Assembly (NCBI GenBank): GCA_030698225.1
Contig: JAUYNR010000075.1
Coordinates: 1 to 52,104, forward strand
DNA: 52,104 nucleotides
Source of the DNA: Oxalobacteraceae bacterium
Lineage (GTDB): Bacteria > Pseudomonadota > Gammaproteobacteria > Burkholderiales > Burkholderiaceae_D
Direction: 5' to 3'
The notes beneath the pieces were generated by a model. The model worked only from the letters and a program-made list of their open reading frames with translations, ran no database searches and was not told the DNA's origin. This document shows positions 1 through 9,487 of the stretch, piece after piece; position 1 is the stretch's first letter, and each line of letters begins with the position of its first letter. The translations under genes and the position numbers were made by a program.

Positions 1-274
1 CGCTGTACTGCCGCCTCACCAGTTCGATTTTGTGCGAAAAATCCTTGTCAATAATCGTGTCGTCGAACACCACACAACCTGTTGGCACTGCCGCAATCAA
101 GTCCCGCACGTTGTCCCACACCAAATGTGGCGTCATCTTCGCATCGCGCAAAAATCGATTGATCGCGTCGTGACTCATATCGTCTACGTGGTTTGCAAAA
201 TTCGTTAGCGTGTGGTTAATCGGACTCACCAATAAATACTGGCAGTAATCGAGTCGGCTTGGGCGTTTTGGCAT
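1..274 (-). CDS. IS701-type transposase, N-terminal part (runs off window)
   Basis: The reverse strand from the ATG at 274 reads without a stop to the window edge, about 91 residues beginning MPKRPSRLDYCQYLLVS. It contains a VVFDDTIIDK stretch carrying the first acidic residues of a DDE catalytic core. From memory this start and the later LVRRQYS segment match IS701-family transposases. The gene would catalyse excision and insertion of its element; only its beginning is present, so its integrity cannot be judged. It points away from gspF, whose stop lies about 90 bases upstream of its start. Family assignment is by eye and could be another IS4-like group. Confidence 0.8.
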   Translation of the reverse strand, partial: MPKRPSRLDYCQYLLVSPINHTLTNFANHVDDMSHDAINRFLRDAKMTPHLVWDNVRDLIAAVPTGCVVFDDTIIDKDFSHKIELVRRQYS

Positions 275-365
275 AACCAGAACTTTACGCAACCGCTCTC
301 ATCTTTAGGTTTACGTCATTACATCTTGTTACATTTATATGTTTTTTGCGTAAGTCCTATCTACG
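275..365. mobile_element. Non-coding end of the IS701-type element next to gspF
   Basis: This AT-rich stretch between the transposase start and the gspF stop probably holds the transposase promoter and the terminal inverted repeat. A TTTACGCAAC segment near 284 and TTGCGTAAG near 347 are inversely related, as subterminal repeats often are. The exact boundary and target duplication cannot be fixed because the other end lies outside the window. Confidence 0.45.
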
Positions 366-1586
366 TTATTGCACCAGTTGATTGATCTCGATGATCGGCA
401 TCAGCACCGCCAGTACGATCAGCAGCACCACCACGCCCATCACCAGGATCAGCGCCGGCTCCAGCAAGCCGGCGATGGTCAGCGTGCGGCGCTCCAGATC
501 CTGCTCCTGGGCGGCAGCTGCGCGTTCCAGCATCGCCGGCAATTCGCCGGTGGATTCGCCGGCGCGGATCATGTGGATCAGCATCGGCGGGAAATGCTGG
601 CGCGCCGACAGCGCACGCGCCAGGCTGACCCCCTCGCGCACCGCCGCAGCGGCCTCTTCGACCTGCTCGCGCATCGCGACATTCGACAGCGTGTCGCGGC
701 TGGTCTGCAGCGCGCGCAAAATCGGCACTCCGGAGCCGATCGTGATCGCCAGCGTGCTGGCAAAGCGCGAAGTGTTCAGGCTGCGCTCGAATTTGCCGTA
801 CAGCGGCGCGGTCAGCAGCCACTTGTGCCAGCGCATCTTGGTGGCCGGATTTTGCAGCGCGGCGCGCCAGGCGAACCCCAGGGCGATGACTGCCAGCAGC
901 ACGAACAGGCCGTAATTTCGCACGAAATCGGAAATCCACAGCATCAGCACCGTCAGCAACGGCAGTTTCTGCTTGGTATTGGCGAACACCGAGACGATTT
1001 GCGGCACCACATAGGTCAGCAGGAAGATCACGATCGCAAACGCCACCACCGAGACGATGGCCGGATAGGTGAACGCGAGCTTGACCTTCTGCACCAGCGC
1101 ATTGCGCCGCTCGATAAAGTCGGCCAGGCGCGACAGCACCCGCGCCAGTTGGCCGATTTGTTCGCCGGAGGCGACCAGCGCACGGTAAATATCGGCAAAA
1201 TCGCGCGGATGGCGCGACAGTGCGTCCGACAGCGAGGCGCCGCCCATCACTTCGGAGCGGATCGAGGCGATCAGGTCGCGCACATACGGCCGCTCGGCCT
1301 GCTCCAGCAAGGCGGAAAATGCCTGCTCCAACGGCAGGCTGGCTTCCAGCAGACTGGCCATCTGGCGCGTAAACAGCGACAGTTCATTGGTCGACAGCCG
1401 CTCGCCGAAGCCGTGCCGGCGACGCGCGCCACTGGCATCGACCTGGGTGGTAATCGCTTCCACCGCAATCGGCGTCAAACCCTGCAGGCGCAAATCGGCA
1501 CGCGCCGCCCGGGCGCTGTCGGCGTTGAGCACGCCTTTGCTGGTGGCGCCCAAGGCATTCACGGCTTCATAGCGAAAAGCTGACAC
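366..1586 (-). CDS. gspF: Type II secretion inner-membrane platform protein GspF
   Basis: This 406-residue protein forms the polytopic inner-membrane platform of the type II secretion system, coupling the GspE ATPase to pseudopilus assembly. It starts MSAFRYEAVN, has two T2SSF repeats (about residues 70-190 and 270-400) and three hydrophobic segments near 170, 220 and 375. Length is normal for the family. It is the last gene of the gsp operon, 12 bases after gspE, and its TAA stop abuts the end of an insertion sequence. No sign of damage is seen. Confidence 0.95.
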   Translation of the reverse strand: MSAFRYEAVNALGATSKGVLNADSARAARADLRLQGLTPIAVEAITTQVDASGARRRHGFGERLSTNELSLFTRQMASLLEASLPLEQAFSALLEQAERPYVRDLIASIRSEVMGGASLSDALSRHPRDFADIYRALVASGEQIGQLARVLSRLADFIERRNALVQKVKLAFTYPAIVSVVAFAIVIFLLTYVVPQIVSVFANTKQKLPLLTVLMLWISDFVRNYGLFVLLAVIALGFAWRAALQNPATKMRWHKWLLTAPLYGKFERSLNTSRFASTLAITIGSGVPILRALQTSRDTLSNVAMREQVEEAAAAVREGVSLARALSARQHFPPMLIHMIRAGESTGELPAMLERAAAAQEQDLERRTLTIAGLLEPALILVMGVVVLLIVLAVLMPIIEINQLVQ

Positions 1587-1598
1587 GTTGCGTATTCC

Positions 1599-3041
1599 TT
1601 ATTCTTTGGTCACCCGCAGCAATTCCGCCTGCGAGGTGGTGCCATCCAGCAGCCAGCGTTCGCCATCTTCGCGCATGGTCTGCATGCCGTCGCGCTGGGC
1701 GGCGGCGCGGATCTCGGCTTCGGACGCGCTGTGATGGATCAGCGCGCGGATTTCAGCGGTGGTCTGCAGTAATTCATAGACGCCGACCCGGCCCTGATAA
1801 CCGGAATTGCCGCACTTGTCGCAGCCGACTGGTTGCCAGTATTGGCCGTCATGTTGGCGGCAATGCGGACACAGCTTGCGCACCAGGCGCTGCGCCAGCA
1901 CCCCGAGCAGCGACGACGACAGCAGGAACGGTTCGATCCCCATGTCGAGCAGGCGCGTCACTGCAGCGGCGGCATCGTTGGTATGCAGGGTTGCCAGCAC
2001 CAGATGGCCGGTGAGCGACGCCTGCACCGCGATCTGTGCGGTTTCCAGGTCGCGGATTTCGCCGATCATGATGATGTCCGGATCCTGCCGCAGGATCGCC
2101 CGCAGCGCCTTGGCGAAGCTCATGTCGATGCGCGGGTTGACCTGGGTCTGGCCGACCCCGGCCAGATCGTATTCGATCGGGTCTTCCACCGTCAGGATAT
2201 TGGTGGCGGTCGCATTCAGGCGCGTCAGCGCCGCATACAGGGTGGTGGTCTTGCCGGACCCGGTCGGCCCGGTCACCAGCACGATGCCGTGCGGCTGCGC
2301 GATCAGCCTGGCGAACTGCGGCAGCATCGGATCGCTCATGCCCAGGTGCTGCAGATCGAGCTGGCCGGCTTCCTTGTCCAGCAGGCGCAGCACCGCGCGC
2401 TCGCCGTGCCCGGTCGGCAAGGTGGAGACCCGCACATCGACCGGCTTGCCGCCGACCCGCAGCGTGATGCGGCCGTCCTGCGGCAGGCGCTTCTCGGAAA
2501 TATCGAGCTGCGCCATGATCTTGATGCGCGAGATCATGGCCGCATGGATCGCCTTCTTCGGCCGCACCACATCGCGCAGCGCGCCGTCGATCCGGAACCG
2601 CACCACCGACGACTGCTCGAACGGCTCGATATGGATGTCGGACGCGCCCTCGCGCAACGCTTGTGTGAGCAGCGCGTTGATCATGCGGATCACCGGCGCA
2701 TCGTCGGCCGATTCCAGCAAATCCTCGATGGCCGGCATGTCCTGCATCAGCCGGGCCAGGTCGAGATCGGACTCGACTTCATCGACCACCTGCGCGGCAT
2801 CGCCGCCGGAGCCGGCATAGGCTTTCGCGATCTCCGCCTTGAGTTCCTCGTGCGGCATCGATTTCAGCTTGACGCGGCCGAAGCGACGGCTCACTTCGGC
2901 GATCGCGGTCGGCGGCGTCGCATCCGAAAACCAGACCTCGACCGCATGCTCGCGGTCGTCAGCCTTGCGGTAAGCCAGCAGGGCGAAATCGCGCGCATAC
3001 GCATACGGCAACAGGCGGGCGTCGTTCATCGCAGCGCTCAA
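1599..3041 (-). CDS. gspE: Type II secretion ATPase GspE
   Basis: This 480-residue cytoplasmic ATPase powers pseudopilus extension. Walker A (GPTGSGKTTT) is at about 258-267, followed by the Asp box, Walker B around GEIRD (327-331) and the His box TLHTND. A zinc-binding tetracysteine motif (C391, C394, C407, C410) is characteristic of GspE. The start used is a TTG overlapping the gspD stop (TTGA). An ATG at 3029 is the alternative and would shorten the protein by four residues. The overlap with gspD suggests translational coupling. Confidence 0.95.
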   Translation of the reverse strand: MSAAMNDARLLPYAYARDFALLAYRKADDREHAVEVWFSDATPPTAIAEVSRRFGRVKLKSMPHEELKAEIAKAYAGSGGDAAQVVDEVESDLDLARLMQDMPAIEDLLESADDAPVIRMINALLTQALREGASDIHIEPFEQSSVVRFRIDGALRDVVRPKKAIHAAMISRIKIMAQLDISEKRLPQDGRITLRVGGKPVDVRVSTLPTGHGERAVLRLLDKEAGQLDLQHLGMSDPMLPQFARLIAQPHGIVLVTGPTGSGKTTTLYAALTRLNATATNILTVEDPIEYDLAGVGQTQVNPRIDMSFAKALRAILRQDPDIIMIGEIRDLETAQIAVQASLTGHLVLATLHTNDAAAAVTRLLDMGIEPFLLSSSLLGVLAQRLVRKLCPHCRQHDGQYWQPVGCDKCGNSGYQGRVGVYELLQTTAEIRALIHHSASEAEIRAAAQRDGMQTMREDGERWLLDGTTSQAELLRVTKE

Positions 3042-5197
3042 TGCAGGTTCTCTGGCGCCGGCACTGTGGCTGGCGCCGGAACCGCAGGGATCGGCTTCAG
3101 GAACGAGCCGCCGATCGGCTGGCCGCCTTCCAGCGGCGGCAGGACCGGCGCGCCGGTATCCGGCAAGAAAATGGTCTTACCCGGCTGGGCAGCAATTTCG
3201 GTGCCGCGGATGTAGTCGTAGCGATCGGCCACCACGCTGGCGCTTTGTTCGCTGCTGCGGATCACGGTCGGGCGCAAAAACACCATCAGATTGGTCTTCT
3301 TGCGGCTGCGTTTCTGGTATTTGAACAGGTTGCCGATGATCGGAATATCGCCCAGGCCGGGCACTTTTTCGACGCCGTCGCCGACGGTATCTTCGATCAA
3401 GCCACCGAGCACGATAATCTGGCCGTCATCGGCCAGCACATTGGTTTCGATCGAGCGCTTGCTGGTGATGATGCCGGCCGCGTTGGTGGTGCTCTGGACC
3501 GCCGAAGTCTCCTGGTAAATCGCCATCTTCACGGTGCCGCCCTCGGAAATTTGCGGCCGCACTCGCAGCGACAGCCCGACGTCCTTGCGTTCGATGGTCT
3601 GGAACGGGTTGACGCCGGCGCCGCCGCCCGACGCTTGGGTGGTGTACTGGCCGGTGATGAATGGCACGTTCTGGCCGACGATGATCTTCGCTTCTTCGTT
3701 ATCGAGCGTGATCAGGTTCGGGGTCGACAGGATATTGGTATTGGCGTCGGATTCCAGTGCCCGCGCCAGTGCGCCCAGGCCAAGCGCGCCGTTAATCTGG
3801 CGAAATATCCCCAGCGTCAGGCCGGGGCCCGGCGGCACAGGCGTGCCGGCTACACCGCCGGTCGCGCTTCTCATGGCAATTGCCTGGTTGACCAGATTAT
3901 CGCCGCCAGTGGAAAAGGAGGTGCCGCCGCCAAGCCGATAGCTGCTGCCGCTATCACCAGACAAGCCGAGCCACTGGATGCCGAACTCGGCCGCCTTGTC
4001 GGCGGTGACTTCGACGATCAGCGATTCGATATACACCTGGGCCCGACGCACGTCGAGCTGGTCGATGACGGTGCGCAGATTGCGGTAAATCGGTTCGCTT
4101 GCTGTGATGATCAGGGTATTGGTGGCGGCATCGGCCTGGATGAAGCCGGCTGCGCCGCCAGCCGACAGGGCGACCGGTGCGGCCGACGGCGGCATCGTTC
4201 CCGCCATCCCGTTTGCGCTGCCTTGCGCCGGCGCCGAATACTGCGTTGGGGTTGTCGGCGTCGCCGGGGTCGAGCCTGGTGCGGTACCATCGGCACCGAC
4301 CACCGAACGCAAGGTCAGCGCCAGCTTGGTGGCATCGGCGTTTTTCAGGTAAACCACATGCACGTTGCCGGGTTGCGCGGTCGGCTGGTCGAGTTTGGCG
4401 ATCAGCGATTTGGCCAGATTCGCACGGGCTTGCGACGGCGCGCGCACGATCACCGCATTGGTGCGGCTATCCGCAATCAGGCTGACGCGCCCGGCATCTG
4501 CGCCGGGCGCTGCGGCACCCGGCTCCAGCAGTTTATTGACCATGACCGCGATATCGGCGGCGATACCGTAGCGCACCGGCACCACATCCAGATCGCTGGT
4601 GGCCGGCGCGTCCAGGGCGGCAATGATTTTCCCCAGCCGGTTCAGATTGTCCGCGTAGTCGGTAATCACCAGCGAATTGTTGCCCGGGTTGGCATTGATC
4701 GTGTTGTTGGGCGAAATCAGCGGCCGCAACACCGCCACCAGATTGCCGGCCGATTCATAGTTCAAGCGAAAGATCCGGGTTCCGATCTGATCGCCCTTGA
4801 GCCTGGCCGCGTCGCCCCTGACCTGGGTCGGCGTCGCCTGCAGCTTGGCATCGGCTTCCGGCACCACCTTGGTGAAACCGTCGCCGGCCACCATGGCATA
4901 GCCCTGCAGGCGCAAAGCAGAAGCCAGCAAGCTCAAGGCTTGCGCCTTGGTCAGCGCAGTCTCTGCCACCAAATTGATGGTGCCCTTGACGCGCGGATCG
5001 ATGATGAAAGTGGTGTTGGTGTAGTGGCCGACCGCCTTGATCACCGCTTCGATATCGGCACCGACGAAATTCAACGTAGCTTCGTTTTCAGTGGACGTTG
5101 CCGGCCAAGCCGGCGGGATTGCCGCCATGCTTAGCAGCAATATCGCGGTCGCACGCATGCGCTGCCATTGGGGGTGTTTTTTAATGTGTTTTTGCAT
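3038..5197 (-). CDS. gspD: Type II secretion outer-membrane secretin GspD
   Basis: This is the outer-membrane channel of the system, about 719 residues. A signal peptide (hydrophobic core about 20-32, ending WPATS) is followed by N-domains, one with LNFVGADIEAVIKAVG, then a Ser/Gly/Pro-rich linker (about 295-345) and the secretin domain. The latter ends with the VPGLGDIPIIGNLFK signature near 610. The C-terminal tail is Pro-rich. I prefer the ATG at 5197; a GTG four codons upstream is in frame. gspD lies after gspN rather than at the head of the operon. Confidence 0.95.
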   Translation of the reverse strand: MQKHIKKHPQWQRMRATAILLLSMAAIPPAWPATSTENEATLNFVGADIEAVIKAVGHYTNTTFIIDPRVKGTINLVAETALTKAQALSLLASALRLQGYAMVAGDGFTKVVPEADAKLQATPTQVRGDAARLKGDQIGTRIFRLNYESAGNLVAVLRPLISPNNTINANPGNNSLVITDYADNLNRLGKIIAALDAPATSDLDVVPVRYGIAADIAVMVNKLLEPGAAAPGADAGRVSLIADSRTNAVIVRAPSQARANLAKSLIAKLDQPTAQPGNVHVVYLKNADATKLALTLRSVVGADGTAPGSTPATPTTPTQYSAPAQGSANGMAGTMPPSAAPVALSAGGAAGFIQADAATNTLIITASEPIYRNLRTVIDQLDVRRAQVYIESLIVEVTADKAAEFGIQWLGLSGDSGSSYRLGGGTSFSTGGDNLVNQAIAMRSATGGVAGTPVPPGPGLTLGIFRQINGALGLGALARALESDANTNILSTPNLITLDNEEAKIIVGQNVPFITGQYTTQASGGGAGVNPFQTIERKDVGLSLRVRPQISEGGTVKMAIYQETSAVQSTTNAAGIITSKRSIETNVLADDGQIIVLGGLIEDTVGDGVEKVPGLGDIPIIGNLFKYQKRSRKKTNLMVFLRPTVIRSSEQSASVVADRYDYIRGTEIAAQPGKTIFLPDTGAPVLPPLEGGQPIGGSFLKPIPAVPAPATVPAPENLH

Positions 5198-5233
5198 GCT
5201 GTTTCCCACTCCCGTACCTGATTGTTTTTTTCA

Positions 5234-6007
5234 TTATCTGAACTCTAAAGCGATCACATCACGGCCAGCAACCCTGCGACGCTGACCTAGCAAATTCAAC
5301 AGATTGGCCAGTTTTTCCTGATCCACCGCCGCAGCCTCGGCAGTGCCGGAAAAATGCAGCCGACCATTCTCCAGCGCACCGCCGCCATTCAGCAGCAGCG
5401 GACCCTTGACCGTCTTGAGCACCAGTTGCGCACTCTGTCCGCGCCAATCCATTGTTACCAGATAAGCACCCAGCGGCTTGATCGGCGACAGTCGTGACGC
5501 TATATCTTCGATATTCAGTTGCAACTTACCCTGCAGATCGATCTTTTGGCCCTGCCGCGCCAAATGTAGCGCGCTCCAGGACAGGCGCATCCGGCCGCTC
5601 GGTGCGATCGTGTTCAGCGGCGCCCCCAATCCGGCCAGCCGCTCCGCCGGCAACGTGACTTCGGCCGCGCTGACCTGCCATTGCGACCAGCTGCCTTCGA
5701 CGCTGACCGGCTGCGTCAGCGCAGCGGCGTTTTCCAGCTGCAGCCTGACTTGCCCCAGCAACAGCAGCGGCGATAAACGCCAGGAAAACCGGCCCGGCAG
5801 CAGCGGCGTGACCGGATCCCTGGCGCCGGGCGCGCCGCCGATCGATGCCGAGCCGTGCCACAGCGTGCCCTGTGCATCGCCCAGCGTCAAGCGTCCTGCA
5901 GTCTGCGCTTCCAGCAGCACGGCCATCCAACTGGCCGGCAAGTAGGCCAGCACCGTGAACGCGATGCTGACGCAGCCGGCCAGCAGCCAGAGCAGGATGC
6001 GCGCCAC
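5234..6007 (-). CDS. gspN: Type II secretion protein GspN
   Basis: A 257-residue protein with one N-terminal membrane anchor (about residues 5-27) and a periplasmic beta-rich domain, consistent with GspN, an accessory subunit present in only some type II systems. It starts directly after the gspM stop and is followed after 36 bases by gspD. Assignment rests on the fold pattern, the length and the position after GspM. Sequence conservation in this family is low. Confidence 0.85.
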   Translation of the reverse strand: MARILLWLLAGCVSIAFTVLAYLPASWMAVLLEAQTAGRLTLGDAQGTLWHGSASIGGAPGARDPVTPLLPGRFSWRLSPLLLLGQVRLQLENAAALTQPVSVEGSWSQWQVSAAEVTLPAERLAGLGAPLNTIAPSGRMRLSWSALHLARQGQKIDLQGKLQLNIEDIASRLSPIKPLGAYLVTMDWRGQSAQLVLKTVKGPLLLNGGGALENGRLHFSGTAEAAAVDQEKLANLLNLLGQRRRVAGRDVIALEFR

Positions 6008-6565
6008 TCAGTCGGCCTTTTGCGCCCGCAGGCTCAGGCTGGCATTGACGCTGCCGGCCTTGCTTGCATCTGTGGTTATGGCCGTGACGCTGGCCTCGAC
6101 CACCGATAGCCGCATAGACTTCTGCAACGACTGCAAGGCGTCCAGCAGCGCGCCGAACGGGACTGCTGCGAATTGCAACCGGGCGAAGTCGCCGCTCCAG
6201 ACCACGCTTTGCGCTTGCAGGCCGTTTTTCTGCAGCGCGGCCTCGATGCTTTCCTTGCTGATGCCGGCCGCAGCCGGCGCCGCCGCGGCCGGCAACGCGG
6301 CCGCCTGTTTGGCCAGTACCTGAAATTGCGCGGCCTGCTGCCGCAAGCCAGGCAGATTTTTGCGCAGCTGGGCTCTGCCTTGCAAGGCTGGGGCCATCAA
6401 CAGCAGATACAACAGCCCGAACAGAACCGCGGCAAAGCCAAGCGCGAGCAGGATACGCTCGCGCCGGTTGCGCGCAGCCCAGAACAGCGCCGCAGTGGCG
6501 CGCATCTCGCTCAGGCGGCCGGGCTTGAACCCCAATTTCTCGAAAAACTTGCGGTACAGGCTCAT
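6008..6565 (-). CDS. gspM: Type II secretion protein GspM
   Basis: A 185-residue bitopic protein with a short cytoplasmic N-terminus, one membrane helix (about 37-56, FAAVLFGLLYLLLM) and a periplasmic ferredoxin-like domain preceded by an Ala-rich coiled segment. GspM pairs with GspL and links the cytoplasmic ATPase to the periplasmic pseudopilus machinery. Its ATG overlaps the gspL stop by four bases (ATGA), indicating coupled translation. Confidence 0.9.
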   Translation of the reverse strand: MSLYRKFFEKLGFKPGRLSEMRATAALFWAARNRRERILLALGFAAVLFGLLYLLLMAPALQGRAQLRKNLPGLRQQAAQFQVLAKQAAALPAAAAPAAAGISKESIEAALQKNGLQAQSVVWSGDFARLQFAAVPFGALLDALQSLQKSMRLSVVEASVTAITTDASKAGSVNASLSLRAQKAD

Positions 6566-7815
6566 GGCGCGCTCCTGATCTGCCAGACGCCGGTGCCTTG
6601 TTCGGTCAGCGCCAGCTTGTGCCCCGCCAGCAACGGCCGGATGGTGTCGGCTTTGACCGCATCGGCCGGCTTCAGGCGCACCAGCAGGCTGCGCTCGCGA
6701 TACACGATCGCAGCAATGGCGGCCTGCGCGTTGCCCGCTGGCGGCAGAGCGGCCCAGGCGCTGCCGAAGCCGCCTGCCAGAGCCAGGAAATCATCCGGCG
6801 CAGCCTGGCCGGCGACTTGCTTGGCGGCACTGATTTTTTGCCGCATCTGGACCAACGGATCGATGATCACGCGCTCCTTCGGGAACGCGGCGCGGAAAGT
6901 CCGGGCCATGCCGTCATGCAGGAAATCCGCTTCGCGCTGCAGCTGCAGCCAGCTGACATTCAGCCCGACGATATTCACCAGAACCGCCAGCAGCGCCAGC
7001 GCCGCCGGCCAGCGCCACGGCTGCCAGTTCACTTGCGGGCCGGACGACGCGCCCAGGCCGGCCATCAAATCCAGCGTCACATTCCTGGCAGCAGCCGCGC
7101 ATTGGACCCAGTCTTCGGCCACGATCTGCAATGGCGGCAGTTGTGCATCGCCGGCAGCGCTCGCTGCCTGCTGATACGCGGCTACGCTGGCGGGCGCCAC
7201 CTGCATGACCAGCGCTGCTTGCGGCGCCATCAGCCGCACTGCATCGATGACTTCACGGGCCGCATTGTCGGCTGTGGTGGCCACGCAAAAGCCGATTCCA
7301 TCCTGTTTCGACCAGCGCAAGGCAACATCGCTGTCAGCGCCATATTCAGTGACCGCGACCGCAACCGCCTCAGGCTGGTCCGGCAGGCAGAGCTGTGCCG
7401 GCACGGCTGCCAGCTGGCGTGCCCCGAGCTCGGTCAAGGTCGCGGACAGCTGTTCCAGCCAGGCGCGGTTGACCACCGCCACTGTGCGCATGCCATCCTG
7501 CGCTGCGCCGACGGCAAACGCGCACTCGGCCGGGTCCGACATCAGTTGATCTTCGACCAGGTTCGGCAGTGCTGCCTTCAGTCGGGCGCCTGACAACGGC
7601 GGCACCTGCACCCGCAACAGGCTGACATCGCAGGCGGCCAGCACAAGCACCACCCGCGCAGCTTGGCGGACTGTGTCGGCCAGGCTCGGCAGCGCCGACA
7701 CTCCCTCGCGCTCGACCGCGCCGCTGTTCGACACCAGCGCAAACCGGCATGGCAAAGGCGCCAGTGCGGCGTCGAAAGCGGCTTTGGGAGGATGGCGGAT
7801 ATACAGTATGCTCAC
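6562..7815 (-). CDS. gspL: Type II secretion protein GspL
   Basis: A 417-residue inner-membrane protein. The N-terminal two thirds form the cytoplasmic actin-like domain that binds GspE (LPNLVEDQL near 85-92 is typical). A single membrane helix lies at about 270-288 and a short periplasmic domain follows. It recruits the ATPase to the membrane. It follows gspK by 20 bases and overlaps gspM by four. Confidence 0.92.
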   Translation of the reverse strand: MSILYIRHPPKAAFDAALAPLPCRFALVSNSGAVEREGVSALPSLADTVRQAARVVLVLAACDVSLLRVQVPPLSGARLKAALPNLVEDQLMSDPAECAFAVGAAQDGMRTVAVVNRAWLEQLSATLTELGARQLAAVPAQLCLPDQPEAVAVAVTEYGADSDVALRWSKQDGIGFCVATTADNAAREVIDAVRLMAPQAALVMQVAPASVAAYQQAASAAGDAQLPPLQIVAEDWVQCAAAARNVTLDLMAGLGASSGPQVNWQPWRWPAALALLAVLVNIVGLNVSWLQLQREADFLHDGMARTFRAAFPKERVIIDPLVQMRQKISAAKQVAGQAAPDDFLALAGGFGSAWAALPPAGNAQAAIAAIVYRERSLLVRLKPADAVKADTIRPLLAGHKLALTEQGTGVWQIRSAP

Positions 7816-7835
7816 GGTGTCTGATTTTCTTAAAA

Positions 7836-8870
7836 TTAATTATCCCGAACCCAGATCAGCTTGGTGGTGCCGCCGTTGCGTTCAATCAGGGACTGCATTT
7901 CCATGGTGGCACGGTTCAGGCGCACCGTACCATAAACGATGAAAAAATTCGTCGTCGTCGCAAAGTCGCTGGGGTTAACATCGCCCCCCGCATTGCCCGG
8001 CAAGCGCGCAATGAAGTCGGCGCTACTGCGAAAATACTCCTTTTCGCGCGCAGCCACCAGCGCCGCGGCATCCGACTGCGAGAGCGCCTCAATTTTGGCG
8101 GCCAGGACCTGGGCCGAAGCGGTATTCACATTGATCGGCGTCACAGTATTGCTCGGCAGCACGATCACGAAATCCTGCAGCGTGGCCAGCATCGGTGCGG
8201 TAAAGCCCGGCACCGCCAGCAAGTCTTCGACCTGCAACAATGGCAGCGGCTGCGCGCCGGGCTGGCTGGTAGCGACTGCCTGCACACTGCCGGGCGAAGC
8301 CGGCGCAGCTGGTTGCGTGCCGGGCTGGCTTGCAACTCCCGCCAGCGCACCGCCGCCAGTTGCGGCCAGAGCGGCCGGCTGGGCGCGCGCGATCGCGTCG
8401 GCCACCGTCTGCGCCAGCGCGATGTTCAGTTGCAGGCTGCCCAGCAGGCGCGCAAAGGCGGCGACTTCGCGTGGGTCGACTTTACCGCCTTGCGCCAGAT
8501 TGGCAAGATTGAAACGCGCTTGCGCATCGACGATCTGGCCCGACAGCGTGGCGTCGCTCTGATCGCTACCGGCGCGGCCGTTTTCGACATACTGGTCGAG
8601 CCGGGTTTCCGCCAGCGACACCGACCATGGCTCCGCCAGCGTATCGACGCTGGAAAACTTCGCATCTTCGCGCAGCACCAGCCGTGCCCAGTCGAGCGCA
8701 CCGCGCAGAATCCACTTGGTCTGCAGGTGCAGGCGCTGATTTTCGATCGAGCGCACCTGTACCTGTTGCTGCCAGAACAGGCTGGCGACTATCGTCACCG
8801 CCAGCGCAGTCAGCATCAGCGCGGTAATCACGGCCACGCCGCGCTGGGCCGCCAATGATGCCCGCCTCAT
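7836..8870 (-). CDS. gspK: Type II secretion minor pseudopilin GspK
   Basis: This 344-residue minor pseudopilin is much larger than the others, as expected for GspK, which caps the pseudopilus tip with GspI and GspJ. The N-terminus MRRASLAAQRGVAVITALML is a prepilin leader cleaved after Gly, with the hydrophobic helix next. A Pro/Ala/Gln-rich low-complexity insertion lies at about 180-215. The start at 8870 overlaps the gspJ stop (ATGA). A longer in-frame reading upstream overlaps gspJ and is not credible. Confidence 0.92.
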   Translation of the reverse strand: MRRASLAAQRGVAVITALMLTALAVTIVASLFWQQQVQVRSIENQRLHLQTKWILRGALDWARLVLREDAKFSSVDTLAEPWSVSLAETRLDQYVENGRAGSDQSDATLSGQIVDAQARFNLANLAQGGKVDPREVAAFARLLGSLQLNIALAQTVADAIARAQPAALAATGGGALAGVASQPGTQPAAPASPGSVQAVATSQPGAQPLPLLQVEDLLAVPGFTAPMLATLQDFVIVLPSNTVTPINVNTASAQVLAAKIEALSQSDAAALVAAREKEYFRSSADFIARLPGNAGGDVNPSDFATTTNFFIVYGTVRLNRATMEMQSLIERNGGTTKLIWVRDN

Positions 8871-9487
8871 GACGCTCCCAGCAGGAATATCTTGGTCATG
8901 CGCAGCGTCGGGCCGGTCTGTAGCACGACTTCCAGCCCGCTGGCGGGCTTGGCGTTGGTGACGCTGGCGCTGCTGCCCGGGTCGGTGCGCCAACCGGCGC
9001 CGTCACTGAACCACAAACGCATCGTCAGGCCCGATACCGCACTCTGCAATGCCACCGCCGGAGTGTCGGCGTCGGTGCCGCTGAGGCTGCTTTGCCAGAG
9101 CGCGTCGAGCGCCGTCAGGTCGCGGGTAGCGGCCGATTCGCGCCGGATCAGCACACCGTCCCGGATGCGGTAAGCGACCACCTGCAGGCGCGACGGCTGA
9201 TCGTCGGCAAACACGGTGCGGATCAGCGTCAGGCGAGCGTCTTGCGCCGCCAGCGTGGCACGGCCGCCGATGGTGGCGGCGCTGACCAGATGTTCGGCAT
9301 CGCTTTGCAGTTGTGCGAATGCCAGTTGCAGGCCGCGGGTTTGTTCCAGTTCGGCGGTCAGCGCCACACGGGCGCGCACGATGCCGTCCAGCCCGCGCCA
9401 GCCGAGCACTGCGACGATCGCCAGGATGCTGATGGCGACCAGCAATTCGATCAGCGTGAAGCCGCGGCCGCTGCGTTTAGAGTCCAT
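8867..9487 (-). CDS. gspJ: Type II secretion minor pseudopilin GspJ
   Basis: A 206-residue minor pseudopilin. The start MDSKRSGRGFTLIELLVAI gives a class III prepilin signal with cleavage between Gly and Phe and Glu at mature position 5. This ATG overlaps the end of gspI by 11 bases, which fixes the start, since the reading extends much further upstream only as overlap. It joins the GspI-J-K tip complex. Confidence 0.92.
   Translation of the reverse strand: MDSKRSGRGFTLIELLVAISILAIVAVLGWRGLDGIVRARVALTAELEQTRGLQLAFAQLQSDAEHLVSAATIGGRATLAAQDARLTLIRTVFADDQPSRLQVVAYRIRDGVLIRRESAATRDLTALDALWQSSLSGTDADTPAVALQSAVSGLTMRLWFSDGAGWRTDPGSSASVTNAKPASGLEVVLQTGPTLRMTKIFLLGAS

Noticed and set aside
369..1583. 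Long open readings antisense to gsp genes (also 1833-3215 and 3041-5134)
   Set aside because: They are mirror images of well-supported gsp genes in GC-rich DNA, rich in Arg, Gln and His, with no family resemblance.
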